Source: Nonomuraea basaltis
GTDB lineage: Bacteria; Actinomycetota; Actinomycetes; Streptosporangiales; Streptosporangiaceae
Assembly: GCF_005893125.1 (NCBI RefSeq)
Contig: NZ_VCJS01000017.1
Coordinates: 43,591-107,590 of the forward strand
Direction: 5' to 3'
Length of the DNA: 64,000 nt
The notes below the pieces were generated by a model, which made no database searches, was not told the DNA's origin, and worked only from the letters and a program-made list of their open reading frames with translations. The translations under genes and the position numbers were made by a program. Of the stretch, positions 41,801-50,070 are shown piece after piece (the stretch's first letter is position 1; each line of letters starts with the position of its first letter).

Positions 41801-42547
41801 TCAGACGACGCCCTGGCGCATGGCCCGGTTGCCCAGGTACAGCCCGACGGCGGCGATCAGGCAGGCGGACGCGGTGCCGTACAGGATCGAGGGGTCGGTG
41901 AGGTGGCCGGCGAAGAGGGCGCGCTGGGCGTCCACGATGTACGTCACCGGATTGACCTGACCGATCGCGCGCATCCACGCCGGAGCGGTCTCCAACGGCA
42001 GCAGCACGCCCGAGAGCAGGAGCAGCGGGAACAGGATCGACTGGCTGACGATCCAGAAGAGGGTGCCGCCCGGAGCCGACTTGACGGCCAGGACGAACGA
42101 GAACGCGCCCAGGCCGACCCCGAAGACGACCAGCTGGGCCAGGCCGGCCAGGACGCCCGCCACGTACAGCTCGAAGCCCAGCGGCAGCGCCAGCAGGATG
42201 ATCAGCACGGCCTGGACCAGGAGCACGATCATCGCCTTCATGGCCCTGCCGACCAGCATCGCCGTCCGGTTCAGCGGCGTGACCAGCATGCGCTCCATCG
42301 AGCCGCCGATCAGCTCGACCAGCAGCGTGTAGCCGGCGGACATGGGGCCCGTCAGGCACATCATGACCAGGATCCCCGGCACGAACCACTGCCACGACGA
42401 GCCGACCGCCCCGTCCAGCAGCGACCCGAACAGGAACAGGAACAGCAGCGGCTGTCCCATCTCGAACAGCAGCCCTGCGGGATCCCGCAGGGCGGGCTTG
42501 AATTCGCGGGAGAAAACGGTCGTGGTGTCACGCAGGAATGTTGTCAT
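41801..42547 (-). CDS. ABC-2 type exporter permease (DrrB-like)
   Basis: 248 aa with six hydrophobic segments and the ABC-2 features FSREFKPALRDPAGLLFEMG and PVTYIVDAQRALFAG. ATG 42547 overlaps the last 20 nt of the ATPase gene and has GGGAGAAG upstream. With the ATPase it forms a DrrAB-type drug or lipid exporter; two permease copies and two ATPases would make the transporter. Confidence 0.92.
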   Translation of the reverse strand: MTTFLRDTTTVFSREFKPALRDPAGLLFEMGQPLLFLFLFGSLLDGAVGSSWQWFVPGILVMMCLTGPMSAGYTLLVELIGGSMERMLVTPLNRTAMLVGRAMKAMIVLLVQAVLIILLALPLGFELYVAGVLAGLAQLVVFGVGLGAFSFVLAVKSAPGGTLFWIVSQSILFPLLLLSGVLLPLETAPAWMRAIGQVNPVTYIVDAQRALFAGHLTDPSILYGTASACLIAAVGLYLGNRAMRQGVV

Positions 42548-43469
42548 CGGTGAGGCTTCTCCCGGTAAGACTGAGGAACACGTCATCGAGGGTGGGGCGG
42601 GTGGTCTCGGCGGTGGTGACCTTGATGCCGGCCCCGTCCAGGGTCCGGAGGTAGTCGGGCAGCGCGGCGGCCGCGTTCGAGACCCGCAGGCGCACGGTCG
42701 TGCCCTCGGCCGTCCCGTTGCCCATCCCGGCGGCCCTGCGCGCCTCCTCCTCCGTGCTGGTGGTGATCGTGATGTGGTCGCCGGCCAGGTCGTTCTTGAG
42801 CTGCTCGGAGGTGCCGTCCGCGATGATCCGGCCGTTGTCGATGATCACCACCCGCTCGGCCATGCTGTCGGCCTCCTCCAGGTAGTGGGTGGTCAGGAAC
42901 AGCGTCGTCCCGTACGCCTCCCGCAGCCGGAGGATGTGCTCCCAGATCTCGGCGCGGCTCTTCGGGTCCAGCCCGGTCGAGGGCTCGTCGAGGAAGAGCA
43001 GGTCGGGGCGGTGGACGAGGCCGAGGGCGATGTCGAGGCGGCGGCGCTGGCCGCCCGAGAGCGTGCCGGGCCGCCGCTTGGCCAGCGGCTCCAGGTGGAG
43101 CAGGCCGAGCAACTCGTCGGCGCGGGCCGCCGCCTCCTTGGCGGGCAGACCGTAGCAGCGGCCCTGGGTGACCAGCTCGTCGCGGGCGAGGAAGCCCTCG
43201 CCCGCGCTGTTGCGCTGACCGACGTAGCCGATGCGGGAGCGCACGCCGGCCGGGTCCTTGACCACGTCGTGGCCGGCCACTGTGGCGGTGCCCGAGGTGG
43301 GCGGCAGGAGGGTCGTGAGAATGCGCAGCGTGGTGGATTTTCCCGCGCCGTTGGGGCCCAGGAACGCTACGAGCTGGCCGGCTTCGATGTCGAGGTCGAT
43401 GCCACGGACGGCCTCGACGGTCTCCTTCTTGACTTTGAACACTCGGGTCAGTCCCCGGGCGTGGATCAT
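42528..43469 (-). CDS. ABC transporter ATPase (DrrA-like)
   Basis: 313 aa. Walker A GPNGAGKST, Q-loop region YVGQRNSAGEGF, signature LSGGQRRRLDIALGL, Walker B LLFLDEPSTGLD and H-loop TTHYLEEAD are all present, followed by a ~90-residue C-terminal regulatory domain. DrrA-type ATPases energise export of daunorubicin-like drugs and many other compounds. It is first in a two-gene operon with the permease. Confidence 0.94.
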   Translation of the reverse strand: MIHARGLTRVFKVKKETVEAVRGIDLDIEAGQLVAFLGPNGAGKSTTLRILTTLLPPTSGTATVAGHDVVKDPAGVRSRIGYVGQRNSAGEGFLARDELVTQGRCYGLPAKEAAARADELLGLLHLEPLAKRRPGTLSGGQRRRLDIALGLVHRPDLLFLDEPSTGLDPKSRAEIWEHILRLREAYGTTLFLTTHYLEEADSMAERVVIIDNGRIIADGTSEQLKNDLAGDHITITTSTEEEARRAAGMGNGTAEGTTVRLRVSNAAAALPDYLRTLDGAGIKVTTAETTRPTLDDVFLSLTGRSLTDDNIPA

Positions 43470-43556
43470 GGTCGGTCTCCTGCGGGCATGGCGAAGAAAC
43501 CCCAGGTCGGGGCCTCGAAAGAGGATCGGATCCAGTTTGCGCAGGGAAAACCGGGT

Positions 43557-43586
43557 TTGACAAACGCGAATGTCACGTTCATAAAC
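43557..43586 (+). promoter_or_regulatory. Candidate sigma-70-type promoter before the GH25 gene
   Basis: TTGACA (43557-43562) and ATAAAC (43581-43586) are 18 nt apart in a locally AT-richer stretch. The GH25 start is ~240 nt downstream, so either the leader is long or the promoter belonged to the gene whose 5' end remains at 43737. Confidence 0.3.
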
Positions 43587-43736
43587 GGCCCCTACCTGCG
43601 GAAACGTGCGTGGGGCGGTGTGCCGGCGACGGCGATTTTTGGGGTTCTGAGGTGCGGTTTCTCGGGAGTTGGCGAGAAATTTTCGCAGGTCGATTAGGCG
43701 GGCGGTGGAGACAGGGCTCGAGCGTGACGGCGCGGC

Positions 43737-43826
43737 ATGCCGGTGCTTCTGGTGAACGGGTTGCCGGGGCCGGGCAAGACGACTCTGGCTCGCGCCACGG
43801 CTTGCGGAATTGCGGTTAACTCCGCA
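43737..43826 (+). pseudogene. 5' stub of a P-loop kinase/ATPase gene fused in frame to the GH25 gene
   Basis: The codons from ATG 43737 read PVLLVNGLPGPGKTTLARAT, a textbook N-terminal P-loop of small kinases or AAA proteins. After ~23 residues the sequence changes and continues in the same frame into the GH25 signal peptide. It appears to be the surviving start of a deleted gene. Confidence 0.6.
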
Positions 43827-44846
43827 ATGATCTCCGGCGTGAAACGTCTTGGGTTATTCGCGATAATCGCGGCGCTTGGAATGGGCGGCGGAGTCGCCGA
43901 GGCAGCGGATGGTGTTGCCGGGGTCGACGTCAGTAACTGGACCGGCGACATCGACTGGGAAAGCGTGGCGTCGGGAGGCGGGAAGTTCGCGTTCGTCCAC
44001 GCCACCGAGGGGACGACCTACCGTAACCCGCGTTTCGAGGCCCAGTTCGGCGGCGCCGCGGCGGCCGGGCTGGCTCGCGGCGCATATCACTTTGCGCAGC
44101 CGCACGAATCCGATGGGGCAGCCCAGGCGGAATATTTCCTGCAGAACGGCGGGAACTGGGTGGCCGACGGCCAGACCCTGCCTGGAGTGCTCGATATCGA
44201 GGACAACCCGTACAAGGACAAGAACGGGAAGAACAACTGTTACGGCCTGTCCGCGGCGGACATGGTCACCTGGCTCAAGGACTTCACGAAGAGGTACCGG
44301 GAGCGGACCGGCCGGCACGCGGTCATCTACACCACCACGAGCTGGTGGCAGACCTGTACGGGGAACTCCGCCAAGTTCAGGTCCAACCCGCTCTGGCTGG
44401 CCCGCTGGGGCGGCGACCCGGGCGAGCTGCCGAAGAGCTGGAAGAGGCACACGTTCTGGCAGTCGGCGGACAAGGGGCCGCTGGTCGGCGGGGGTAACTC
44501 GTTCAACGGCTCGGAGTCCCAGCTCAAGGCGATGGCCAACCCGCCGGCCGAGGTGTCGGTCACGGGCGCGGCGAGGAGCAGGAAGACGTACACGGTCACG
44601 GTGGCGAACACCGGCCCGCACCCCGTCACGAACGTCAACGTCTCCGGGCGGGCCTTCGGCGGGCAGCGCGTGGTCAAGGCGCCCGGGTGCAAGTTCAGCG
44701 GTACGGCGGTGCGCTGCACGATCGCGGAGCTGCCGCGCGGCGAGAAGGCGACCTTCACGTTCACCACCAAGCCGCGCAGGGCGAAGGGCGCGGTCGGCGT
44801 GAACATCACCGTTGGCTCGGTGAAACTCACCCTGAAATCCAGATAA
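43827..44846 (+). CDS. Secreted GH25 muramidase with C-terminal beta-sandwich domain
   Basis: About 339 aa from ATG 43827. A signal peptide (LGLFAIIAALGMGGGVAEA) precedes a GH25 lysozyme domain: GVDVSNWTGDIDW, FVHATEGTTYRNPRFEAQF, ARGAYHFAQP, and the acidic catalytic strand GVLDIED. After residue ~240 a DUF11/CARDB-like beta-sandwich (YTVTVANTGPHPVTNVNVSG) probably binds the wall. It hydrolyses N-acetylmuramyl linkages in peptidoglycan. A longer start at 43737 would add a spurious P-loop segment and mask the signal peptide. Confidence 0.9.
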   Translation: MISGVKRLGLFAIIAALGMGGGVAEAADGVAGVDVSNWTGDIDWESVASGGGKFAFVHATEGTTYRNPRFEAQFGGAAAAGLARGAYHFAQPHESDGAAQAEYFLQNGGNWVADGQTLPGVLDIEDNPYKDKNGKNNCYGLSAADMVTWLKDFTKRYRERTGRHAVIYTTTSWWQTCTGNSAKFRSNPLWLARWGGDPGELPKSWKRHTFWQSADKGPLVGGGNSFNGSESQLKAMANPPAEVSVTGAARSRKTYTVTVANTGPHPVTNVNVSGRAFGGQRVVKAPGCKFSGTAVRCTIAELPRGEKATFTFTTKPRRAKGAVGVNITVGSVKLTLKSR

Positions 44847-44886
44847 GGCAGGATAAATCCCGAAGCCCGATGGCAAGGGGGACGGG

Positions 44887-45169
44887 ATGAGACGGCGGTT
44901 GGCTGTGGCGGCGGCTGGCGCACGGAGAGGACGTGCTCGGGCCGGGGAGCACCAACGATCACGTACGGAGGATGCGCCGGGTGGACGCGGCGCCCGTACC
45001 TGGTGATCTTATCTTCTTCGGAAGAATCACGAAAAAGTCGGTCAAGACCCACCACGTTGGTATCTACCTGGGACAGGGCAGGATGATGAACGCTCCCGAG
45101 ACCGGGGCCGTGGTGCGGATCGACGACATCGCGCGGCTGAAGGACTTCGCGGGCTTCTACCGGTTCTGA
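44887..45169 (+). pseudogene. NlpC/P60 peptidoglycan hydrolase, internally deleted
   Basis: ATG 44887 starts a signal-peptide-like RRRLAVAAAGA. In a shifted frame (44933 onward) the sequence is the C-terminal half of an NlpC/P60 domain: APVPGDLIFFG, THHVGIYLGQGRMMNAPETG, then FAGFYRF and a stop. The catalytic Cys half is absent while the His half remains, so the enzyme cannot work. A deletion plus frameshift near 44925 explains it. It follows the GH25 gene, with which an intact copy would have formed a cell-wall hydrolase pair. Confidence 0.75.
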
Positions 45170-45247
45170 GCGCGTACCGAGTCGGTATAGCTGTAACGCC
45201 TGTGGCGTGGCAAAAATTGAGAGACCCGAAGGCTACTGTGTGCCGCT

Positions 45248-45478
45248 ATGGAAAGGCGATGGGTCGGCCTCGACGGCTACGAGGTCATGGGTGCCGTGCG
45301 GGCCGGGCGGCAGGTGCTCCGGGTGCGCAGGCACGGGTGGGTGGTCGCCGACTGTTCCTCCGTCGCGGAGGTGGCCGGCTACGTCGATCTGGCCGATCTG
45401 TGCGAGGTGATCGAGCTGCCGGCGCGGCGGGACTCGGAGAGGATCGCGGAGGCCCAAACGAGTTCGCATCATCGCTGA
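45248..45478 (+). CDS. Small conserved-looking protein, 76 aa
   Basis: Composition is protein-like, with repeated beta strands (YEVMGAVRAGRQVLRVRRHG, WVVADCSSVAEVAGYVDLAD). It may be a small beta-rich regulatory or DNA-associated protein. No ribosome-binding site of note precedes ATG 45248. It lies 39 nt upstream of tRNA-Thr on the same strand. Confidence 0.55.
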   Translation: MERRWVGLDGYEVMGAVRAGRQVLRVRRHGWVVADCSSVAEVAGYVDLADLCEVIELPARRDSERIAEAQTSSHHR

Positions 45479-45517
45479 GTGCCGTGTATGGTTACACCTG
45501 TCCGCAGCGCCGGACAG

Positions 45518-45590
45518 GCCCCTATAGCTCAGTCGGCAGAGCGTCTCCATGGTAAGGAGAAGGTCAACGGTTCGATTCCGTTTGGGGGCT
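45518..45590 (+). tRNA. tRNA-Thr(GGT)
   Basis: A full cloverleaf folds: acceptor GCCCCTA/TGGGGGC with discriminator T, D-stem GCTC/GAGC, anticodon stem TCTCC/GGAGA with loop ATGGTAA (anticodon GGT), T-stem AACGG/CCGTT with loop TTCGATT. The CCA end is not encoded. It reads ACC and ACU codons. Confidence 0.96.
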
Positions 45591-45605
45591 CATAGTCTGA
45601 TACAA

Positions 45606-45636
45606 CGCCCGCCTTCAGAGATCCTGAAGCCGGGCG
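45606..45636 (+). terminator. Terminator of tRNA-Thr
   Basis: The arms cgcccgccttcag and ctgaagccgggcg pair over 13 bp with one mismatch and a 5-nt loop, followed by TTT. It begins 16 nt after the tRNA end. Confidence 0.85.
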
Positions 45637-45696
45637 TTTGATGTTGTGAGCGATATCTGAGCGATGAGCACGCTGGGCGTGCCGACCATACCGCAT

Positions 45697-47514
45697 TCAG
45701 GGTTGCGGATCAGCGAAGCCGTCGCCTACGGAGGCGGCCAGGTGGAGAAACGCCTCGTGGGTCCGGGGTTGCAGCCTTTCGAGGTCGACCTCCGCGCCCT
45801 CTTCGAGGTGGGGATCGTAGGGTACGCGGATCACGGCGCGGCAGTGGGCCGCGAAGTGGGCCTCCAGCTGGTCGAGGTCCACGGTGGACTTCGACCGGGG
45901 ACGGACACTGCACAGCACCACCGTGGCGGAGCGGACCAGGCTTTCGTTTTTATGGTTCACCAGCCAGTCCAGCGTCGCGGAGGTGGCGCGGGCGCAGTCC
46001 ACGGCCGGAGAGGTGACCAGGACGAGCTGGTCGGCCAGGCCGAGGACACCGGACATGGCCGAGTGGAGCAGACCAGTGCCGCAGTCGGTGATGCAGATCG
46101 AGTAGAAGTTCTCGAGGATGGCGGACACCGCCTGGTAGTCGGACGCGGTGAACGCCTCGGACACTGACGGATCGCGATCGGAGGCGAGGATCTCCAGGCG
46201 GGATGGGGCCTGCGAGGTGAAGGTGCGGATGTCGACGTAACGCTGGATCCGGTCGCGCTCGTTGAGCAGGTCGCGGACTGTCGCGGGCGTCTCCAACTGG
46301 ATCTTGTCCGAGAGGGTCCCGCGGTCGGGGTTGGCGTCGATCGCGATGACCCGGTCGCCGCGGACCTGGGCGAGGATGGAGCCGAGGCAGGCCGTGGTGG
46401 TGGTCTTTCCTACACCGCCCTTGAGGCTGAGCACGGCGACCCGGTGGTGCCCCGAGGAGACCCGGGTACGGGCGCGGGCGATCAGTTCACGGCGGTGACG
46501 CATCTCGGAGGACTCGCGCGGCTTGATCAGGCCACCTGAAACTTTGTAGATCAGTTTGCGCCAGCCATGGGTGGGCACGTCGCTGCGGCTCTTGAGTAGC
46601 GATGCGGCGTCGAGACTGGCGATGCTGGACCCTCCCTGCCGGGAGGCGGTGCTGAAGCCTGGCCGTGGGGCTGCCTTCTGGCGCGCTTGGTACTGTGCCC
46701 GCGCCGGCTCCGCCGTGCCGCTGTCCTCCGCGGAAGGCGATTCCTGCGGAGCGGAAGGCGTCTCCTGCTCCGGGGCGGAAGGGATTTCCTGCTTGAACGC
46801 CGAAGGCGCGTTGCCGTTCGAAGCGACCGCTTCATCCTCGAGAGCCGGCTGAGATGCCATGTCGTCCTTCTCCTCTCCGGAAGCCTCACCGACCGTGATC
46901 AGCTCGGCGTCTTCGACGACTACGTTGGCGTGCTTCTTCTCGGCGCTGCCGTTGGGACTGCCGTCCGTGATCCGGTCACCGTCATGGTCGGCACCGACGG
47001 GCGCGAGCTCGCCGACCTCCGTGGCCGACGGCTGGACCAGTGTGAGATCAGAGTCAGTCCGCGTGGTGGAGGGCTCCGCGACCTCGGCCGAGGCGTGCGC
47101 CTGCTCGGCTGGCTCGGCGTTGGGCTTTGCGGTCGCCTTGAGGGCCTCGGGCTCGGCGGAATCGCCCGTCGTGCCGTCGTCGGTTTCGCCCGGCTCCTTG
47201 CGAGGGCGCGGTTTGAGCGCGACACCGATCAGATCCGTGTAACTGGTGATCGGGAACATTTGGGAGGGGATGTGCTTGTACAGGTGCGATATTGGAATCT
47301 CCTGCTTGGTGCCGCTGATTGTTCCATCTACGCCATCGAACAGCGGACGCAAATCTTCGGGAGAGTTCAGGGGGAACGTGAGTTTCCGCATCGCTAGCTT
47401 GGTGAACTGTGCCGCAGTCTCGAGTCCCGGAACGAGGCGAACCGCTTCCAAAAGAAGATGATAATCTTCCTTGCCGAGCTGGCTCTCGTCATGCCGATCT
47501 TCTTGGTCAGCCAT
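45697..47514 (-). CDS. ParA/MinD-like ATPase with long disordered N-terminal region (EspI-like)
   Basis: 605 aa. Residues ~1-100 are a small folded domain, ~100-300 are disordered and repeat-rich (EIPSAPEQETPSAPQESPSA), and the C-terminal ~260 residues are a ParA/MinD domain with the deviant Walker A LKGGVGKTTTTA, DANPDRGTL and a switch region CITDCGTGLLH (Asp present). Such EspI-like proteins accompany type VII secretion in mycobacteria or act as orphan regulators in other actinobacteria. No ESX genes are seen here. It converges on tRNA-Thr. Confidence 0.85.
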   Translation of the reverse strand: MADQEDRHDESQLGKEDYHLLLEAVRLVPGLETAAQFTKLAMRKLTFPLNSPEDLRPLFDGVDGTISGTKQEIPISHLYKHIPSQMFPITSYTDLIGVALKPRPRKEPGETDDGTTGDSAEPEALKATAKPNAEPAEQAHASAEVAEPSTTRTDSDLTLVQPSATEVGELAPVGADHDGDRITDGSPNGSAEKKHANVVVEDAELITVGEASGEEKDDMASQPALEDEAVASNGNAPSAFKQEIPSAPEQETPSAPQESPSAEDSGTAEPARAQYQARQKAAPRPGFSTASRQGGSSIASLDAASLLKSRSDVPTHGWRKLIYKVSGGLIKPRESSEMRHRRELIARARTRVSSGHHRVAVLSLKGGVGKTTTTACLGSILAQVRGDRVIAIDANPDRGTLSDKIQLETPATVRDLLNERDRIQRYVDIRTFTSQAPSRLEILASDRDPSVSEAFTASDYQAVSAILENFYSICITDCGTGLLHSAMSGVLGLADQLVLVTSPAVDCARATSATLDWLVNHKNESLVRSATVVLCSVRPRSKSTVDLDQLEAHFAAHCRAVIRVPYDPHLEEGAEVDLERLQPRTHEAFLHLAASVGDGFADPQP

Positions 47515-48607
47515 ATTTATAGTTCCTTTCCGTGCTTCGGGCCCGATCCATCGGCTCAGTGTTCATTGCCTGCACGAGTTCGAAACATAAGTAAGCCTTC
47601 GCTGCTCCGGTCGTCGGCCGAGGGCTGCTGCATTTGGAGTCCATGCCTGAAGATCCCCAGCACCCTGGGGTCTTCGGTTTTGGCCGATTTCCTTAGCATT
47701 TATTCCGCGGTGGGCGTTGGTTACGCGGCGCGTCGGGTCAAGCCATCTTCAAGTTTCTCGATAATTCCCGACTGGGCCGCGGACGTCTCTTGCTGCCGGG
47801 TTTCCGCTATTTGTGGGCCGTCGCGGGTTTCCTGTCTCCGCGATGGCTGCCCTTGTGATGCTCGTGCCCCGTTTGCCGGTACTCGCCCGTGTCCTGCCGC
47901 ACGATGTCGTGGGCGCCACCCGGGTCACGTGCTGAGCATGCACCGAGCGGACGGCGCCAGCCGGCCGGCTGGAGAGGCTCTGATCAGGCGAGCCGACCGC
48001 CACCCGGTGGTCACCAGCGTCACCAGATCCGGCCAATCCGGCCGCTCGGCCCGGGCACCGAGTTGCTCCTGGCCGCCGCCGAGCGGCTCGCGGCGGCCGG
48101 CAAGCACATCCTGGTCGGGTTGCACCCGCGTGCGGATCGTTCGCTATGGGAGCCGTAAGAGATCGGCTCCGTCTCGACAGTCCAGGCGTCGGCGCGAGCC
48201 GAGGCCGCCATCGGGCATTCCGGGGAACGGTCTTCCCCGTCGGCGTCCCTCTGGTGGGCTGTACGGACCCGCGCCTGCAGATCCCCGAATACCTGTTGAG
48301 CGTCTGCTCGCACGTCGGCGTGACATCGGTGATCAGGAGCATCCGCTGGCCTACCTGCTCGGCCTCGAAGGCATCGCTCCCCGCTGTTGTCGCTCTTGGT
48401 CTCCCGCTGCTACGCTGGCCAGCGCGTCTGCCCAAGACCTGCGGTAGGGTTCGGCAGATCTCACCGGCAGGTGGGGCTTTGTATGTGGATTTCGGATCTC
48501 GGGGGTTCCTGAGGCATACTGGGGGTCACCCTGCTCGATCAGGCGAGTTACGAATGTGCTCCCTGCTTCGGGTATCCTCTACGGGCCGGGTCCTTACCGG
48601 TCTCAAA
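47515..48607. other. 1.1-kb gene desert with eroded gene fragments
   Basis: No intact gene is visible. A plus-strand frame at about 48055-48149 reads GTELLLAAAERLAAAGKHIL then VGLHPRADRSLW before a stop, with a frame-related continuation (EIGSVSTVQASARAEAAIG, 48151-48207). A separate one at about 48335-48382 reads DQEHPLAYLLGLEGIA, a segment known from some actinobacterial SAM methyltransferases. These look like pieces of at least two dead genes. The start of the interval is relatively AT-rich and probably holds the promoter of the ParA-like gene. Confidence 0.5.
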
Positions 48608-48681
48608 GGCGGAGTAGCTCAGTCAGGCAGAGCAAACGGCTCATAATCGTTGTGTCGCCGGTTCAAGTCCGGCCTCCGCTA
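48608..48681 (+). tRNA. tRNA-Met(CAT), elongator type
   Basis: Cloverleaf: acceptor GGCGGAG/CTCCGCT (closing G-U pair) with discriminator A, D-stem GCTC/GAGC, anticodon stem AACGG/TCGTT with loop CTCATAA (anticodon CAT), T-stem GCCGG/CCGGC with loop TTCAAGT. The paired 1-72 position argues against the initiator tRNA. It lies upstream of rpmG, as in other actinomycetes. Confidence 0.95.
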
Positions 48682-48752
48682 CTGCCCAATCCCAGGTCGA
48701 TCGGCCTGGGTACGGGTGTGTCCATGTCCCGAACGTAGAAAGGCACTCCCAA

Positions 48753-48917
48753 GTGGCTGCCACCGACGTTAGGCCGAAGATCACGCTGGCCTGCCAGGAG
48801 TGCAAGCACCGCAACTACATCACGCGGAAGAACCGGCGCAACGACCCGGATCGGCTTGAGCTGAAGAAATACTGCCCCAACTGCCGCTGCCACCGCGCGC
48901 ACCGCGAGACCCGATAG
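48753..48917 (+). CDS. rpmG: 50S ribosomal protein bL33
   Basis: 54 aa from GTG 48753, with AGAAAGG upstream. It has the L33 sequence [20 protein letters not shown], then [11 protein letters not shown] and RAHRETR, with both CxxC zinc knuckles, so it is the C+ (zinc-binding) form. bL33 sits near the E site of the large subunit. The location between tRNA-Met and the MaoC genes is the conserved actinobacterial arrangement. Confidence 0.97.
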   Translation: MAATDVRPKITLACQECKHRNYITRKNRRNDPDRLELKKYCPNCRCHRAHRETR

Positions 48918-48952
48918 TTCTCCGGGCAGCTTCTCCTTCCTGCACTTCGCAC

Positions 48953-48981
48953 AACCGGCGTCCCTAGCCTGGGCGCCGGTT
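48953..48981 (+). terminator. Terminator after rpmG
   Basis: aaccggcg and cgccggtt form an 8-bp stem, extended inside by CCC/GGG with a one-base bulge; the apex is ctagcct. It follows the rpmG stop by 35 nt. Confidence 0.7.
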
Positions 48982-49125
48982 CGTCGTGTCTGCCCTCTCG
49001 ACAGCCCGGTACGCAAGATCGCCGGGCGGCGGCAAAGACGCGGCCATCACCGGCGACAGCCGAACCTTGTTCTGTTACCGTCGGCCTCAGCAGCGCTCGG
49101 ATGAAGGACATGCGAGGGAGCACTG

Positions 49126-49575
49126 ATGGCCTTGAACCGTGACTTCGTGGGCAGGACCTACCCGCCCGGCGCCCCCTACGAGGTCAGCCGGGTGAAGATC
49201 AGGGAGTTCGCGGCCGCGATCGGTGACAGCAACCCTGTCTACCGCGACAAAGAGGCCGCCCAGGCCGCCGGATACCCCGACGTGATCGCGCCGCCGACGT
49301 TCCCCATCCTGTTCAGCCTGCAGAGCGGCGGCGGGGCGCTGGTCGATCCCGACCTCGGCCTGAACTTGGCCATGGTGGTCCACGGCGAGCAGCGCTTCGA
49401 GTACGCCCGCCCCATCTACGCCGGCGACCAGCTGGTCACCACCGCCACGATCACCGACATCCGGACCGCCGGGCGCAACGAGCTGCTGACGGTGCGCAGC
49501 GACGTGACGACCGTCGAGGGCGAGCCGGTCTGCGTGACCTACAACACGATCGTCGAGCGCGGAGGGGCCGGCTGA
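49126..49575 (+). CDS. hadA: MaoC-like dehydratase, HadA/HadC-type subunit
   Basis: 149 aa of the FAS1-like N-terminal hot-dog fold: YEVSRVKIREFAAAIGDSNP, AAGYPDVIAPPTFPILF, and HGEQRFEYARPIYAGD. In mycobacteria the equivalent proteins pair with HadB to form the (3R)-hydroxyacyl-ACP dehydratase of FAS-II; in other actinomycetes the pair near rpmG and murB probably acts on related acyl chains. The stop overlaps the HadB start (TGATG), implying coupled synthesis of a heterodimer. Confidence 0.9.
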   Translation: MALNRDFVGRTYPPGAPYEVSRVKIREFAAAIGDSNPVYRDKEAAQAAGYPDVIAPPTFPILFSLQSGGGALVDPDLGLNLAMVVHGEQRFEYARPIYAGDQLVTTATITDIRTAGRNELLTVRSDVTTVEGEPVCVTYNTIVERGGAG

Positions 49576-50003
49576 TGGCTGCCACGGTGAAGTACGACGA
49601 GGTCGAGGTCGGGCAGGAGATCCCGGCCGTGGACTACAACGTGCGCAGGCCCGACCTGGTGATGTACGCCGGGGCCTCCGGCGACTTCAACCAGATCCAC
49701 TGGAACGAGCGGTTCGCCAAGATGGTCGGGCTCCCCGATGTGATCGCGCATGGGATGTACACCATGGCGCAGGCCGGGCGGTTCGTCACGGACTGGGCAG
49801 GAGATCCCGGTGCGGTGGTCGACTTCGGGGTGCGGTTCTCGTCGATGGTGGTCGTGCCCGATGACGACCAAGGGGCCACGATCTCGGTGAGCGGGGTCGT
49901 GGAGGAGAAGCTCGAGGACAAGCGGGTGGTCGTCGGGCTGACGGCGAGGTCGGGCGAGGCCAGGGTGCTGTCCAAGGCCCGTGCGGTGGTTCAGCTGTCC
50001 TGA
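49575..50003 (+). CDS. hadB: MaoC-like dehydratase, HadB-type catalytic subunit
   Basis: 142 aa with the hydratase-2 motif YAGASGDFNQIHWNERFA containing catalytic Asp and His, and a VIAHGMYTMAQAGRFVTDW helix. It should supply the catalytic dyad of the HadAB heterodimer. It starts at ATG 49575 within the hadA stop codon. Confidence 0.92.
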   Translation: MAATVKYDEVEVGQEIPAVDYNVRRPDLVMYAGASGDFNQIHWNERFAKMVGLPDVIAHGMYTMAQAGRFVTDWAGDPGAVVDFGVRFSSMVVVPDDDQGATISVSGVVEEKLEDKRVVVGLTARSGEARVLSKARAVVQLS

Positions 50004-50070
50004 CCCATGGATCGCCGCCTGTCCTGACGCGCGATGATATGTCGGGCGGCTCTCGGGTACCCGTGTGCCT

